Origin: Lachnospiraceae bacterium
Lineage (GTDB): Bacteria > Bacillota > Clostridia > Lachnospirales > Lachnospiraceae
Direction of reading: 5' to 3'
DNA length: 47,540 nt
Assembly (NCBI GenBank): GCA_017472605.1
Contig: JAFUPV010000032.1
Coordinates: forward strand, 1 to 47,540
This document shows positions 1 to 8,257 of the stretch, piece by piece; positions within the stretch are counted from its first letter, which is position 1, and every line of letters begins with the position of its first letter. A program made the position numbers and the translations under genes. The notes under the pieces are model-generated. The model saw only the letters and a list, made by a program, of their open reading frames with translations. It was not told the origin of the DNA and made no database searches.

Positions 1-575
1 ACCGTATAATCCCCCTGTCCGCCGGAAAATGCCGCTGCCGTTGAGCCAAAGTCGATGTTCTGAACAATCTCCATCTCCTCCAGTCCGATGCCCTTCTGTT
101 TCAGGATATACTCGAATACCATCTGAGGCATTCCGCCCTTCCGTCCGCCCAGTACCGTCGTTCCCTTCAGATCCTCCCACGCAAAGTCACTGTCCGCCTC
201 TCTCGCCACCAGAAAGTTTCCTGCACGCTGGGTCAGCTGGGCAAAATTAACCGCATAATCTTCCTGCCCTTCCTGATAGACATAGATTGACGATTCGCTT
301 CCCATGAAGCCGATATCCGCATTGCCGGATACAAGGGCAGTCATCACTTTATCTGCACCAAATCCCGTGTCCAGCTGCAGATCGATGCCTTCCTCTTCAA
401 AATAGCCCAGTTCGATGGCAGCGTACTGCGGCGCATAGAAAATGGAGTGAGCTACTTCATTTAAAACTACCTTTGTCAGCTCCTGGTCCGTGTTTTCCTT
501 CCTGCAGCCCTCCAGCACCAGCATCAGCGCAAGAAGTGCCATCACGGCAAACGATACATATTTTCGGATTCTCAC
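1..575 (-). CDS. ABC transporter substrate-binding lipoprotein, NMT1/SsuA-like (3' end outside window)
   Basis: The minus-strand frame from a GTG at 575 to the window edge is open for 191 codons. It reads as a signal peptide with a lipobox-like VLEGC (Glu before the Gly-Cys is unusual). It continues with features of the NMT1/SsuA/ThiY binding-protein fold: an early FYAPQYAAIELGYFEEEGI stretch and a later G-F-G-A-D-K and G-N-A-D-I-G segment. Such proteins deliver thiamine precursors, sulfonates, nitrate or similar small ligands to an ABC permease; the ligand cannot be read here. An AGGCAGGA lies 6 nt before GTG 575, and another in-frame GTG lies 24 nt upstream. A terminator ends only ~26 nt before the start codon. 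The C-terminal part and any permease genes lie outside the window. Confidence 0.8.
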   Translation of the reverse strand, partial: MRIRKYVSFAVMALLALMLVLEGCRKENTDQELTKVVLNEVAHSIFYAPQYAAIELGYFEEEGIDLQLDTGFGADKVMTALVSGNADIGFMGSESSIYVYQEGQEDYAVNFAQLTQRAGNFLVAREADSDFAWEDLKGTTVLGGRKGGMPQMVFEYILKQKGIGLEEMEIVQNIDFGSTAAAFSGGQGDYT

Positions 576-600
576 TGAATATCCTGCCTTTCCGCTCACA

Positions 601-638
601 GAAAAAGTGAGGCACAGCATGACGCTGTGATCCTCACC
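601..638 (-). terminator. Rho-independent terminator after the amylase gene
   Basis: On the minus strand a 12-bp stem (607-618 against 624-637, with a 2-nt bulge) closes a 5-nt loop and is followed by TTTTTC. It ends the amylase transcript. Because it sits just before the next minus-strand gene (GTG at 575), it could also act as a leader attenuator for that gene. The bases 639-799 upstream of it hold nothing recognisable. Confidence 0.8.
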
Positions 639-799
639 CTTCTTTGGGAGCCCTTCCCTGCCTGTTTGCAGAGAACAATCATTCCCTATATCATATGAAT
701 TTGATTCGTTCTGTGCATCCAAAGCAGAAAATTTCCCGGCAGTCTCTCTTCTGGCGGAACAGTCTCCCCATGGGAACGTTTCCGCGCCTTTTGCTTTTC

Positions 800-2482
800 T
801 CACTGCGGCATCAGCAAAGCGATTCCATAGGGAGGAAGCACAAGGGAGGTTTCTGTCAGAACGACTTCCTGCTGTGTGTCCGTACAGAGTCCTGCCGCAA
901 GATCAGCCTGTGACGGCAGCTGTTCCAACGGGATCTCGCTTTCTTCTTTGCTGAAGTTATAAATGCAGTACAGCGTCTGATCCCCGCAGGTCTTTTGAAT
1001 GGCACAGACATCGGGATCGGCAACGGTATCGCTGAGGGATACGGTCTCACCCATGGCCAGTGCCGGATACTGATTGCGCAGGGAAATGGCCGTCTTATAG
1101 TAATTGTAAATGGAATTGCTGTCCTCTTCCTGCTCCTCAAGAGATCCGAACCGATGCTCCTGCTGTTCCATCTGAGGCGGTGCCTCCGTTACCATGCCCT
1201 CTGCGCCTTCCTTTGCGCTCCAGTACATGGACGCACGCTTATTCTCGTCAATACCGGAACCGGTCATGCCCAGCTCTTCTCCGTAATAGACAAACACATT
1301 TCCGCTCATGAACAGGTTCATTGCCCCGGCGAACTTCACACGGGCCGGATCATAGGAGACAAAACCGCTGACCCGTCCCGTATCATGGTTGCTCAGAAAC
1401 GGCGCGTTGATCATCCCGGGATTATTCTCCTGATAGAGCGCAGTCACCTTCTGCAGGTTTCTTCCGAAGGCACCGCCTGCTTTCCCGTTGTCCGCCTGAT
1501 TGATTTTCTGAATGATCTGCCCGCTGCTGTTGCCGAAGGTATAGTCAAAAATGCTGTCAATTCCGCTCTTATAGTAGGAAGCGATGGTCTCCACGCTGTC
1601 CCACACTTCCGCCACCAGATATGCGTCCTGGTTCTGTTCCTTGACATAGCCGGTATACCATTCCAAAACCTCAATATTCTTTGTCTTGTTTCCGGTAAAA
1701 TACTCCTTTGCCGCATCCAGGCGGAATCCGTCCACGCCAAGCTCCAGCCAGAAGTCGGTTACCGCTTCGATTTCCCCGCGCACTGCTTCCGAATCCAGGT
1801 TCAGATCCGGCATTTCACTCCAGAACTGTCCTTCGTAGTACCAGCCTGTCTCTCCCACCGGATACCAGTTGCCGACACCGGGCTCTTTTGCGAAATGATA
1901 GTAATCCACATAGGGACACTTGGTCAAATCCGGTTCCTCGTCACCGATGGTTTCCAGATAGTCACATGCCTCGACAAACCATGGATGTCCGGAGGATGTG
2001 TGATTGAAGACAAGATCGATGATGACACGGATCTCCTTCTCCTTTGCCGCAGCAAGAAGCTCCTTCATATCGTCTAGGTTTCCGTACTCCGGATCAATGG
2101 AATAGTAGTCGGTCACATCATATTTATGGTACGTCTGCGACGGCATGACCGGCATCAGCCAGATCCCGTCAAATCCCAATTCCTTTACATAGTCCAGTTT
2201 CCCGGTCACACCATCCAGATCACCAATTCCGTCCTCGTCTGAATCGCAGAACGAACGGACAAAGATCTCGTACCAGGCATCTCCACCGCGACTGATTTCC
2301 TGCTCCAGTTCTGCGGATATTTGCTCCTGCTCTGCGGATACCTGCTCTGCAGATACCTGCTCTGCGGACATCTGCTCCTGCACAGCTTCTGTCTGCTCCC
2401 CGGTCAGCGCCGCTCCTGCAGTTGCGCCGAAAGTCAGCAGCAATCCTGTGCCAAGCATCCCTGCCAGCCACTGTTTTCTCAT
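800..2482 (-). CDS. Secreted alpha-amylase, glycoside hydrolase family 13
   Basis: A 560-residue protein with a signal peptide (residues 1-25) that hydrolyses alpha-1,4-glucans outside the cell. All four GH13 conserved regions are visible: DLVFNH at 156-161, GFRLDAA with nucleophile Asp256, AEVW with acid/base Glu292, and SNHDTGR with His365/Asp366. Between the signal peptide and the catalytic barrel lies a short acidic linker made of SAEQ-type repeats (about residues 38-58), probably a spacer from the wall or membrane. No LPXTG anchor or carbohydrate-binding module is seen. It follows a sugar ABC operon on the same strand, so its maltodextrin products are probably the imported substrate. The start at 2482 has GAGG 9-10 nt upstream. 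Confidence 0.93.
   Translation of the reverse strand: MRKQWLAGMLGTGLLLTFGATAGAALTGEQTEAVQEQMSAEQVSAEQVSAEQEQISAELEQEISRGGDAWYEIFVRSFCDSDEDGIGDLDGVTGKLDYVKELGFDGIWLMPVMPSQTYHKYDVTDYYSIDPEYGNLDDMKELLAAAKEKEIRVIIDLVFNHTSSGHPWFVEACDYLETIGDEEPDLTKCPYVDYYHFAKEPGVGNWYPVGETGWYYEGQFWSEMPDLNLDSEAVRGEIEAVTDFWLELGVDGFRLDAAKEYFTGNKTKNIEVLEWYTGYVKEQNQDAYLVAEVWDSVETIASYYKSGIDSIFDYTFGNSSGQIIQKINQADNGKAGGAFGRNLQKVTALYQENNPGMINAPFLSNHDTGRVSGFVSYDPARVKFAGAMNLFMSGNVFVYYGEELGMTGSGIDENKRASMYWSAKEGAEGMVTEAPPQMEQQEHRFGSLEEQEEDSNSIYNYYKTAISLRNQYPALAMGETVSLSDTVADPDVCAIQKTCGDQTLYCIYNFSKEESEIPLEQLPSQADLAAGLCTDTQQEVVLTETSLVLPPYGIALLMPQ
2327..2371 (-). repeat. Three 15-bp tandem repeats inside the amylase gene
   Basis: Three consecutive 15-bp units (2327-2341, 2342-2356, 2357-2371) differ by few bases and encode SAEQV-type pentapeptides in the N-terminal linker of the amylase. 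Being in frame, copy-number changes would alter linker length without breaking the enzyme. Confidence 0.8.
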
Positions 2483-2517
2483 AATCCCATTCCTCTCTTT
2501 TTTCTTCTTCTGCCGGT

Positions 2518-2605
2518 CCGGCCGATTACAGACCAGTCTTTTCCCTTCTGCCCATCCGGCTAATCACAGCTCATTCCATTCTCTTCTTCCGGCTGAGCAC
2601 AGCTC
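2518..2605 (-). repeat. Three imperfect direct repeats between binding protein and amylase genes
   Basis: On the minus strand the core CTGTrmTyrGCCGGa occurs three times (2589-2605, 2556-2572, 2518-2534), spaced 33 and 38 bp, each followed by a purine-rich GGCAGAAG-like stretch. The first copy begins at the stop codon of the upstream gene. The repeats fill the whole intergenic space before the amylase ribosome binding site. Function is unknown. Confidence 0.55.
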
Positions 2606-4346
2606 AATATGATCCCTCTCCGATCAGTCTGGCCCGAACCTCCGCCGTAATGGCGGCTCCGCTGTCCTGGTTCCATTCTTTTACAAACTGGTCAAAATAG
2701 TCGATGTCCTCTTCTCCGGTAATAATCTTGAGAAAGGCTTCCTTTTCCAGATCCTCCAGCTTCCACCAGTTTTCACTCATGGTCAGCGTTTCCCCGAAGA
2801 ACAGCGATTCCACTTCCCTGCACTGTCTGGAACTGATCAGGGCGCACGCCTTGATCCGGGACGCATAGGCTGCCCACTCTTCCCCGGTGGCATTGTCCGG
2901 ATCCTCCAGATAGGCACTGCAGTAATCGTAGTAGGATTTTTCCAGCATTTCCAGATTTTCCAGCGGGTAAGTCCCTTCCATTGCTCCGCGAATGCTGTTG
3001 TAACAGATATCCAGCGCATCCTTGTAATCCACATTGATGGACAGCGGTCTGGCCGTCGGATCCACATTATCCTGAAAATAAGTAACAAACTCCGCATTGT
3101 CCGGATCCTCAAACCGGATGTAGTCGAACATCACGCTGGCAATCTTGAAAACAATCTCGGGATGCTCGTAGCCCTTGCGCACCACAACATATTTATAGGC
3201 CGGATTCTGACTCCGGTAGCTGGTGGTTCCGTCTTCATCGGTTGCGATCAGATAGGGCTCCCACTGAGCCGACGGGTCCGCTTTGACCGCTTCCATCAGC
3301 GGATTGTTGGGCGCCCACCATGGTCCAAAAAACGATCCGCAGATACCGTCCACAATCAGATCAATGATGTTCTCCGAACTGCGAAGCAGGAAATTCCGGT
3401 CAAGAATTCCCTCCTGATACAGCCTGCACAGACAGGCAAGAGCCTCTTTCGTCTCCGGCTGAATGGAACCGTAGACCACCTGTCCCTCTTCGTTTCGGAT
3501 CCACTGCCTGGGATAGGAATCATAACAGGCAAAAATGATATCCACCAGATACTCCGCACTGTAACCGGTTCCTCCGGCAAGAACGGTATCGCAGACAAGT
3601 CCTACCGTTTTTCCCTCTCCGTTATTGCCCGGATCCTCTTCGATAAACGCGCGGATGATTTCCACCGCATCGTCCAGTGTTTTTGGCGCTTCCAGACCAA
3701 GCTGATCCATCCAGTCCTTTCGAAGCCAGAGAAGATTCGGCCCCTCCGCTATGTTTGTCTCCGGCAGCGCCATCAAGCGCCCCTGATATGTGGCGCAGTC
3801 CAGCACATCGCTTCCGTAACTGGCATAAATTTCCTTGAGCCGGTCGCTGGCACAGGCTTCATAGCAGTCTGTCAGATCCTCCACAAGACCGCTCTTAACC
3901 ATTCGCTGAAGAACTTCCTGGTCACTGACAATCATGACATCCGGCAGATTTCCCGTGGCAATGCCCATCTCCACATTGGTATTAAACTGATCCTCCCGTG
4001 CCTCAAACAGGTTGTCATTCTGGACATTGATCATGTTCTTTAAGTATCGGGTATAGGCATTGTTCTCATAGGTATCACCCTCTGGCATGTTGGAATTATC
4101 GGCGCCCGTCATTTTGCCGAGGGAATAAGTCACCAGCTCCGGATAAGGTGCAAAAGCAGAGCTTTTCGCCAGCTCCCAGTCTGCTGCCGCCGCCTGTTCT
4201 GGCGCGCTCCTTTCACCTGTCTGCTCCTTCTGCGTGCTGCAGCCGGAAAGCAGCAGACAGGCTGCGGACAGACCGACGGACAGACGGGCTGCCCATTCCT
4301 TCTGGCCAAATCGTTTCCAACCATGTTTCATGTAATTCAGTTTCAT
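2604..4346 (-). CDS. Extracellular solute-binding lipoprotein of a sugar ABC transporter (family 1-like, long form)
   Basis: A 580-residue binding protein with a lipoprotein signal ending in LLSGC (Cys36), hence membrane-anchored outside the cell. Its length and the stretch LWLRKDWMDQLGLEAPKTLDD resemble the large LplA/YtcQ-type sugar-binding proteins of Firmicutes rather than MalE. The open frame runs further upstream, but the ATG at 4346 is preceded by GGAAAGGAC at a good distance and starts the signal peptide, so it is preferred. It follows the malG-like gene after a 113-bp gap containing a hairpin. It is the second binding protein of this gene set and may give the permease a second substrate, perhaps oligosaccharides released by the amylase. 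The ligand is an inference. Confidence 0.87.
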   Translation of the reverse strand: MKLNYMKHGWKRFGQKEWAARLSVGLSAACLLLSGCSTQKEQTGERSAPEQAAAADWELAKSSAFAPYPELVTYSLGKMTGADNSNMPEGDTYENNAYTRYLKNMINVQNDNLFEAREDQFNTNVEMGIATGNLPDVMIVSDQEVLQRMVKSGLVEDLTDCYEACASDRLKEIYASYGSDVLDCATYQGRLMALPETNIAEGPNLLWLRKDWMDQLGLEAPKTLDDAVEIIRAFIEEDPGNNGEGKTVGLVCDTVLAGGTGYSAEYLVDIIFACYDSYPRQWIRNEEGQVVYGSIQPETKEALACLCRLYQEGILDRNFLLRSSENIIDLIVDGICGSFFGPWWAPNNPLMEAVKADPSAQWEPYLIATDEDGTTSYRSQNPAYKYVVVRKGYEHPEIVFKIASVMFDYIRFEDPDNAEFVTYFQDNVDPTARPLSINVDYKDALDICYNSIRGAMEGTYPLENLEMLEKSYYDYCSAYLEDPDNATGEEWAAYASRIKACALISSRQCREVESLFFGETLTMSENWWKLEDLEKEAFLKIITGEEDIDYFDQFVKEWNQDSGAAITAEVRARLIGEGSY

Positions 4347-4377
4347 CGTACGTCCTTTCCTCACGCATATGCACAGA

Positions 4378-4409
4378 AAGCTGCCACGCGTTTTCCGGCG
4401 TGACAGCTT
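4378..4409 (-). other. Intergenic hairpin between malG-like and lipoprotein genes
   Basis: A near-perfect 11-12 bp stem (4378-4389 with 4398-4409, one mismatch) encloses an 8-nt loop. On the minus strand it is followed only by TTTCTG, so it would be a weak terminator or an mRNA-stabilising or processing hairpin that lowers expression of the downstream lipoprotein. Confidence 0.55.
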
Positions 4410-4459
4410 GTGGTGTACCGGCCGACACATCCTGTGCGCCAGCCGGAGGGAGGATTTCT

Positions 4460-5332
4460 TTAGCCTTTGACTGCACCGGAAAGACCTTCGGTGTAATATC
4501 TCTGCATAAAGATAAAGAGAATTGCGATCGGAATGGAGATGACAACTGCGCCTGCAGCGAAGCAGCTGTACCAGGAGTTCAGATACTCTTTCTCCAGCAT
4601 ATTCCACAGACCGATTGCAACTGTGTAGTATTCCGCATTCGCGCGGCAGATAACCTTCGCAAAGATGAAATCCAGCCACGGTCCCATGAAGGAAGTCAGG
4701 ACGGTGTAAACGATGATCGGTTTACTGAGCGGAATCGTCACTTTTGTGAACACCTGGAACTTTGTACAGCCATCCAGGTAAGCAGCCTCGTCCAAAGACT
4801 TCGGGATCGTATCGAAGAAGCCCTTCGCAATGTAGAAGGAGAGACCGGAGCTTGCGGAGTACACAAGTACCAGTGCTACACGGATCATTGCACCTTCCGA
4901 CAGACCGATTGCCTTTAAGATGTAGTAAACGGCAACCATGGACATGAAGCCCGGGAACAGACCGAGGATCATGGCAATGTTCATGTACTTCTTTCTCATC
5001 TTAAAGCGAAGTCTGGACATGCAGTAGGAAACAGACAGGGCAAAGAAGGTGGAAATCAGACAGGTGAACACAGCGATGATGAAGGTGTTCTTAAACATTT
5101 TCGGGAAATTGAAAATGCTGGTATCCGTAAACAGTTTGATATAATTGTTCAGTGACCAGGACTTTGGAATCAGGTCGGAAGTCGGAGCCATGGTTCCGCT
5201 GAAGCTCTGCATGACAACCCACGCAATGGGAACCAGCCAGATCAGGGAAAGAAGGGTCAGGCATACATGAACAATAATATTGGTAATCAATTTCCTTGTT
5301 TTCATGGACGATGTCATTTCTTTTTTGTTCAT
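4460..5332 (-). CDS. malG: Sugar ABC transporter permease, MalG-like
   Basis: A 290-residue inner-membrane permease with six predicted spans. It carries the EAA-loop motif that docks the ATPase, reading DEAAYLDG followed by FTKVTIPLSKP. It pairs with the MalF-like protein to form the channel for maltose or maltodextrins. Its ATG shares one base with the TAA stop of the preceding gene (TAATG at 5332), so the two are translationally coupled; GGAGGG lies 9 nt upstream. No ATPase gene is present in this operon, as is usual in Firmicutes, where a shared MsmK-type ATPase is encoded elsewhere. Confidence 0.9.
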   Translation of the reverse strand: MNKKEMTSSMKTRKLITNIIVHVCLTLLSLIWLVPIAWVVMQSFSGTMAPTSDLIPKSWSLNNYIKLFTDTSIFNFPKMFKNTFIIAVFTCLISTFFALSVSYCMSRLRFKMRKKYMNIAMILGLFPGFMSMVAVYYILKAIGLSEGAMIRVALVLVYSASSGLSFYIAKGFFDTIPKSLDEAAYLDGCTKFQVFTKVTIPLSKPIIVYTVLTSFMGPWLDFIFAKVICRANAEYYTVAIGLWNMLEKEYLNSWYSCFAAGAVVISIPIAILFIFMQRYYTEGLSGAVKG

Positions 5333-6702
5333 TATTGGAATCCCTCCTCATTCTTGTAGGATCCTGTGTTGCGGTAGGTAACCAGGGAAACGATTGCCAG
5401 CACAACGAAGGTCAGAATACCGATAACTGCACCGATGTTGTAGTACTGCTGATCAACGGTCAGCTTGTACAGCCAGGTAACAAGAAGATCCGTCTTACCT
5501 GCGGTCGCTCCTACCGGTACCGGTGCTCCGCCTGTCAGCAGGAAGATTACATTGAAGTTGTTTACGTTTCCGGTGAAGGTGGTGATCAGATACGGTGTGG
5601 TAACAAAGAGCATGTAAGGCAGCGTGATCTTGAAGAAAGTAACAAACGCATTGGCTCCGTCCACCTTTGCTGCTTCATAAAGCTCTGCAGGGATGTTCTG
5701 AAGGATACCGGTTACCTGCATCATGGTATACGGAATACCGATCCACAGGTTTGCGATGATTACCGTCACTCTTGCCCAGGTGGCATTGGTTAAGAATGGA
5801 AGCGGCTTCGTGATCAGGCCAAGCTGACTCAGCAGATTGTTGATAAAGCCGGAGTCCTTTAACATGGTGCGGACAACAAGCAGTGATACGAACTGCGGGA
5901 TTGCGATGGAAAGCACGAAGCAGAAACGCCACAGTCCCTTCAGTCTTGTTCCGTCTCTGTTGATGACGATTGCAAGGATCATTCCAAGAACATAGTTCAG
6001 GAAGGTTGCAAACACAGCCCAGATCAGCGTCCAGCCAAGTACCGACCAGAATTCCTGACCGATGCTGTCCTGGAAATTCAGAACCTTTGCGAAGTTGGTC
6101 AGACCAACCCAGTCAAAAAGAACCAGGTGCTTTCCTTCCTTGCTGTAGTTGGTAAACGCCATACAGATCATGAAGATCAGAGGCAGGATGTTGAAAATCA
6201 GGACACCGAGAACAGGAAGGGTCAGAAGGGAACAGTGCAGTCTCTCATTGAGCAGCTCCTTCAGATCCTCATGAAGGTTATTGACATGTTTTCCTCTCTT
6301 TGCCAGTGTTTCTGTCTTATAGGCACTTTTCACGGCTGACATCCACATGAAGATCATACCGATGATCAGGAAAATGGTTGCCACGCCATATAACAGGATC
6401 AGCAGTGAATTGTCACCCTGAATGTATTCATAGATTCCCAGTTCTTCGTTATACACCTTCTGCTGGGCATTGGTTCCCAGTGACGGAAGCATGTACAGAC
6501 AGTTGATTCCGGACTGGATCATGAACCAGATAAACGCGATCTCTGTGGCAAGGAAAGCAAGTCCCTTTACGATCTGGCCGTGCATGATGTTGCCAAGACC
6601 CATCACCACCATCGACAGCTTTGTCGATATTCCTCCCTTTGTTACTGCATCAAGCAGGCTGTAGGGATTCTCAAATTCTTTTTTCTTAGAAATGCCGAAC
6701 AC
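5332..6702 (-). CDS. malF: Sugar ABC transporter permease, MalF-like
   Basis: A 456-residue permease partner of the MalG-like protein. The N-terminal ~180 residues hold two or three extra hydrophobic spans before the usual permease core. The core carries the EAA motif ELYEAAKVDGA followed by FFKITLPYM. It starts with GTG at 6702, 6 nt after AGGAGGGG. It lies downstream of the malE-like gene, separated by a hairpin terminator that probably reduces permease expression relative to the binding protein. Substrate specificity for maltodextrin is inferred from the neighbouring amylase and phosphorylase. Confidence 0.9.
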   Translation of the reverse strand: MFGISKKKEFENPYSLLDAVTKGGISTKLSMVVMGLGNIMHGQIVKGLAFLATEIAFIWFMIQSGINCLYMLPSLGTNAQQKVYNEELGIYEYIQGDNSLLILLYGVATIFLIIGMIFMWMSAVKSAYKTETLAKRGKHVNNLHEDLKELLNERLHCSLLTLPVLGVLIFNILPLIFMICMAFTNYSKEGKHLVLFDWVGLTNFAKVLNFQDSIGQEFWSVLGWTLIWAVFATFLNYVLGMILAIVINRDGTRLKGLWRFCFVLSIAIPQFVSLLVVRTMLKDSGFINNLLSQLGLITKPLPFLTNATWARVTVIIANLWIGIPYTMMQVTGILQNIPAELYEAAKVDGANAFVTFFKITLPYMLFVTTPYLITTFTGNVNNFNVIFLLTGGAPVPVGATAGKTDLLVTWLYKLTVDQQYYNIGAVIGILTFVVLAIVSLVTYRNTGSYKNEEGFQ

Positions 6703-6732
6703 AATTCCCCTCCTAAATTCCGTACTTTAGAA

Positions 6733-6764
6733 AATGCCCAAACCAGCAATCCAGTTTGGGCATT
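6733..6764 (-). terminator. Hairpin (partial terminator) between malE-like and malF-like genes
   Basis: An 11-bp perfect stem (6733-6743 with 6754-6764) and a 10-nt loop are followed on the minus strand by TTTTCT. It sits between the binding protein and permease genes, where leaky terminators commonly give excess binding protein over permease. Confidence 0.8.
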
Positions 6765-6780
6765 ATTCATTCGTTCCGAA

Positions 6781-8088
6781 TTACTCGATTACGCTGCTGT
6801 TTAAGGAAGTGTTGAATTCCTCAACCATCTCTGCTGCGTTCTCCTTGGTAACCTCGCCGTTTACGATGGACTTACCAAAGTTCTCAGCCGGTGTCCAGTA
6901 ATCAGCCATCTTGCCTACGAACGGCTGCATGATGGAGGTCTCATCGAATGTGCTGTTCTGAGCAACTACCATTGCATCCTTCTGAACTTCCTCATCAGCA
7001 AGCAGCTCAGTGTTGCACGGAATGATGCTTCTCAGCTCATAGTGGTCAGCCTGTGCCTCAGCGCTTCCAAGGTACATAGCCAGCTCAACAGCAACCTTCA
7101 TGTTCTCGCTCATTGCGTTTACACCGATTGCCTTGGAGCCTGCGAATGCCTTCAGCTGCTTCTCCTCGCCGTCGATTGTGATGGACGGAAGCTTTGCTGC
7201 GCCGAAGTTCTCGCCAAGAGCCTCGCTGATTACGCCGTAATCCCAGGAACCGGAGAAGCATGCGGAGATGGTGTCACCGATACCGGCAATGTCATCACCG
7301 TCATCCACAACGAAGTTCTCGTTTGCAACCAGGTCGATCAGGTAGTTTGTTACAGCAACACCCTTATCGCCGCCGAAGTCGATACCAGCCTCTTCGTCTG
7401 TTCCGTCCTCACCGAACATAGTTCCGCCGTTTGCAACGAAGAAGGAAGCGATGTACCAGCTGTTCTGGATCGGGAATGCAACCTTGCCCTTTTCCAGCAT
7501 GGTATCCAGGCTCTTGATATCCTCCTCAGAGTATACGCTTGTATCATAGAACATGAACCAGGTGTTGGTGGTAAACGGAATACCGTAGATACCCTCACCG
7601 TACTCATCCTCAACGGTTACGGACTTAACGATTGCCTCGGAGTTGGTCTCCTTAACATAAGCCTCTGCGTCGCCGCCCAGCTGTGCAAGAGCGCCTGCAT
7701 CGATCAGAGTGTTGATCTGGTCGTTTGCGTAGAAATAAACGTCAGCGGATGCGCTCGGGTCCTGAACAACAGTCTTACCTGCATCGCCCTCGGAGCAAAC
7801 ACCGTATTCGAAGGTGATTGCGTACTCCGGATGCTCGTTATCGAATGCCTGGCACCACTTCTTTAACCATGCGCCGTTCTCAGAAGACTGGTCCTCTGCC
7901 GGGCCCCATACAGTCAGGGTGATTTCTTCTGCATCGTCATTGTTCTCAGCAACTTCGAATACCAGCTCTTCTACTGCTTCTACGCTTGTAGCTTCTTCAG
8001 TTGTCTCTTCAGCCATTGCAAATCCGGAGAAAGCGGAAACTGCCATCATACCGGTTAAAGCAAATGCACCAATTTTTTTAAAAGTCAT
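6781..8088 (-). CDS. malE: Maltose/maltodextrin-binding protein, MalE-like (extracellular solute-binding family 1)
   Basis: A 435-residue, very acidic binding protein. Residues 1-26 form a signal peptide ending AMAEE with an A-x-A cleavage site and no lipobox Cys. Family 1 features follow: LTVWGPAEDQ near the mature N-terminus, ADVYFYANDQINTLIDAGAL, IPFTTNTWFMFYDTSV, and a C-terminal MQPFVGKMADYWTPAE. It would capture maltodextrin outside the cell for the MalFG-like permease. Absence of a lipid anchor is unusual in a Gram-positive; the extended Glu-rich region after the signal or the uncleaved signal might retain it. An AGGAGG precedes the ATG at 8088, and a good sigma-A promoter lies 90-120 bp upstream, making this the first gene of the transport operon. 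Confidence 0.9.
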   Translation of the reverse strand: MTFKKIGAFALTGMMAVSAFSGFAMAEETTEEATSVEAVEELVFEVAENNDDAEEITLTVWGPAEDQSSENGAWLKKWCQAFDNEHPEYAITFEYGVCSEGDAGKTVVQDPSASADVYFYANDQINTLIDAGALAQLGGDAEAYVKETNSEAIVKSVTVEDEYGEGIYGIPFTTNTWFMFYDTSVYSEEDIKSLDTMLEKGKVAFPIQNSWYIASFFVANGGTMFGEDGTDEEAGIDFGGDKGVAVTNYLIDLVANENFVVDDGDDIAGIGDTISACFSGSWDYGVISEALGENFGAAKLPSITIDGEEKQLKAFAGSKAIGVNAMSENMKVAVELAMYLGSAEAQADHYELRSIIPCNTELLADEEVQKDAMVVAQNSTFDETSIMQPFVGKMADYWTPAENFGKSIVNGEVTKENAAEMVEEFNTSLNSSVIE

Positions 8089-8140
8089 TTGATTATCCTC
8101 CTTGATTCAGACACAGCGAGATTCGATTGTCTCTTTTCTT

Positions 8141-8155
8141 CCGTCACTTTGACGG
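8141..8155 (-). other. Short palindrome in the malE leader
   Basis: CCGTCA and TGACGG (8141-8146, 8150-8155) form a 6-bp perfect stem with a 3-nt loop. It lies downstream of the predicted start of transcription and could be an mRNA hairpin or an operator for a local regulator. Neither can be decided from the sequence. Confidence 0.4.
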
Positions 8156-8181
8156 GACGTGCTGTATCTTTTGATGGTTTT

Positions 8182-8210
8182 ATTATATATTTCCCCTGAC
8201 TTTTCGTAAA
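8182..8210 (-). promoter_or_regulatory. Sigma-A-type promoter for the malE-like operon
   Basis: On the minus strand TTTACG (8205-8210), 17 bp, and a perfect TATAAT (8182-8187) lie upstream of the malE-like gene, leaving a leader of roughly 85 nt with a small hairpin. The weak -35 suggests an activator, and the adjacent AraC-type response regulator is the obvious candidate. The A-rich stretch 8211-8257 between it and the kinase gene shows no terminator. Confidence 0.65.
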
Positions 8211-8257
8211 TATCAACTATTTTAGATTTATGTTGTTTTTTTTATATCTTGATTTTT

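Noticed and set aside
995-2077. A 360-codon plus-strand open frame
   Set aside because: Antisense shadow of the alpha-amylase gene with no domain signal.
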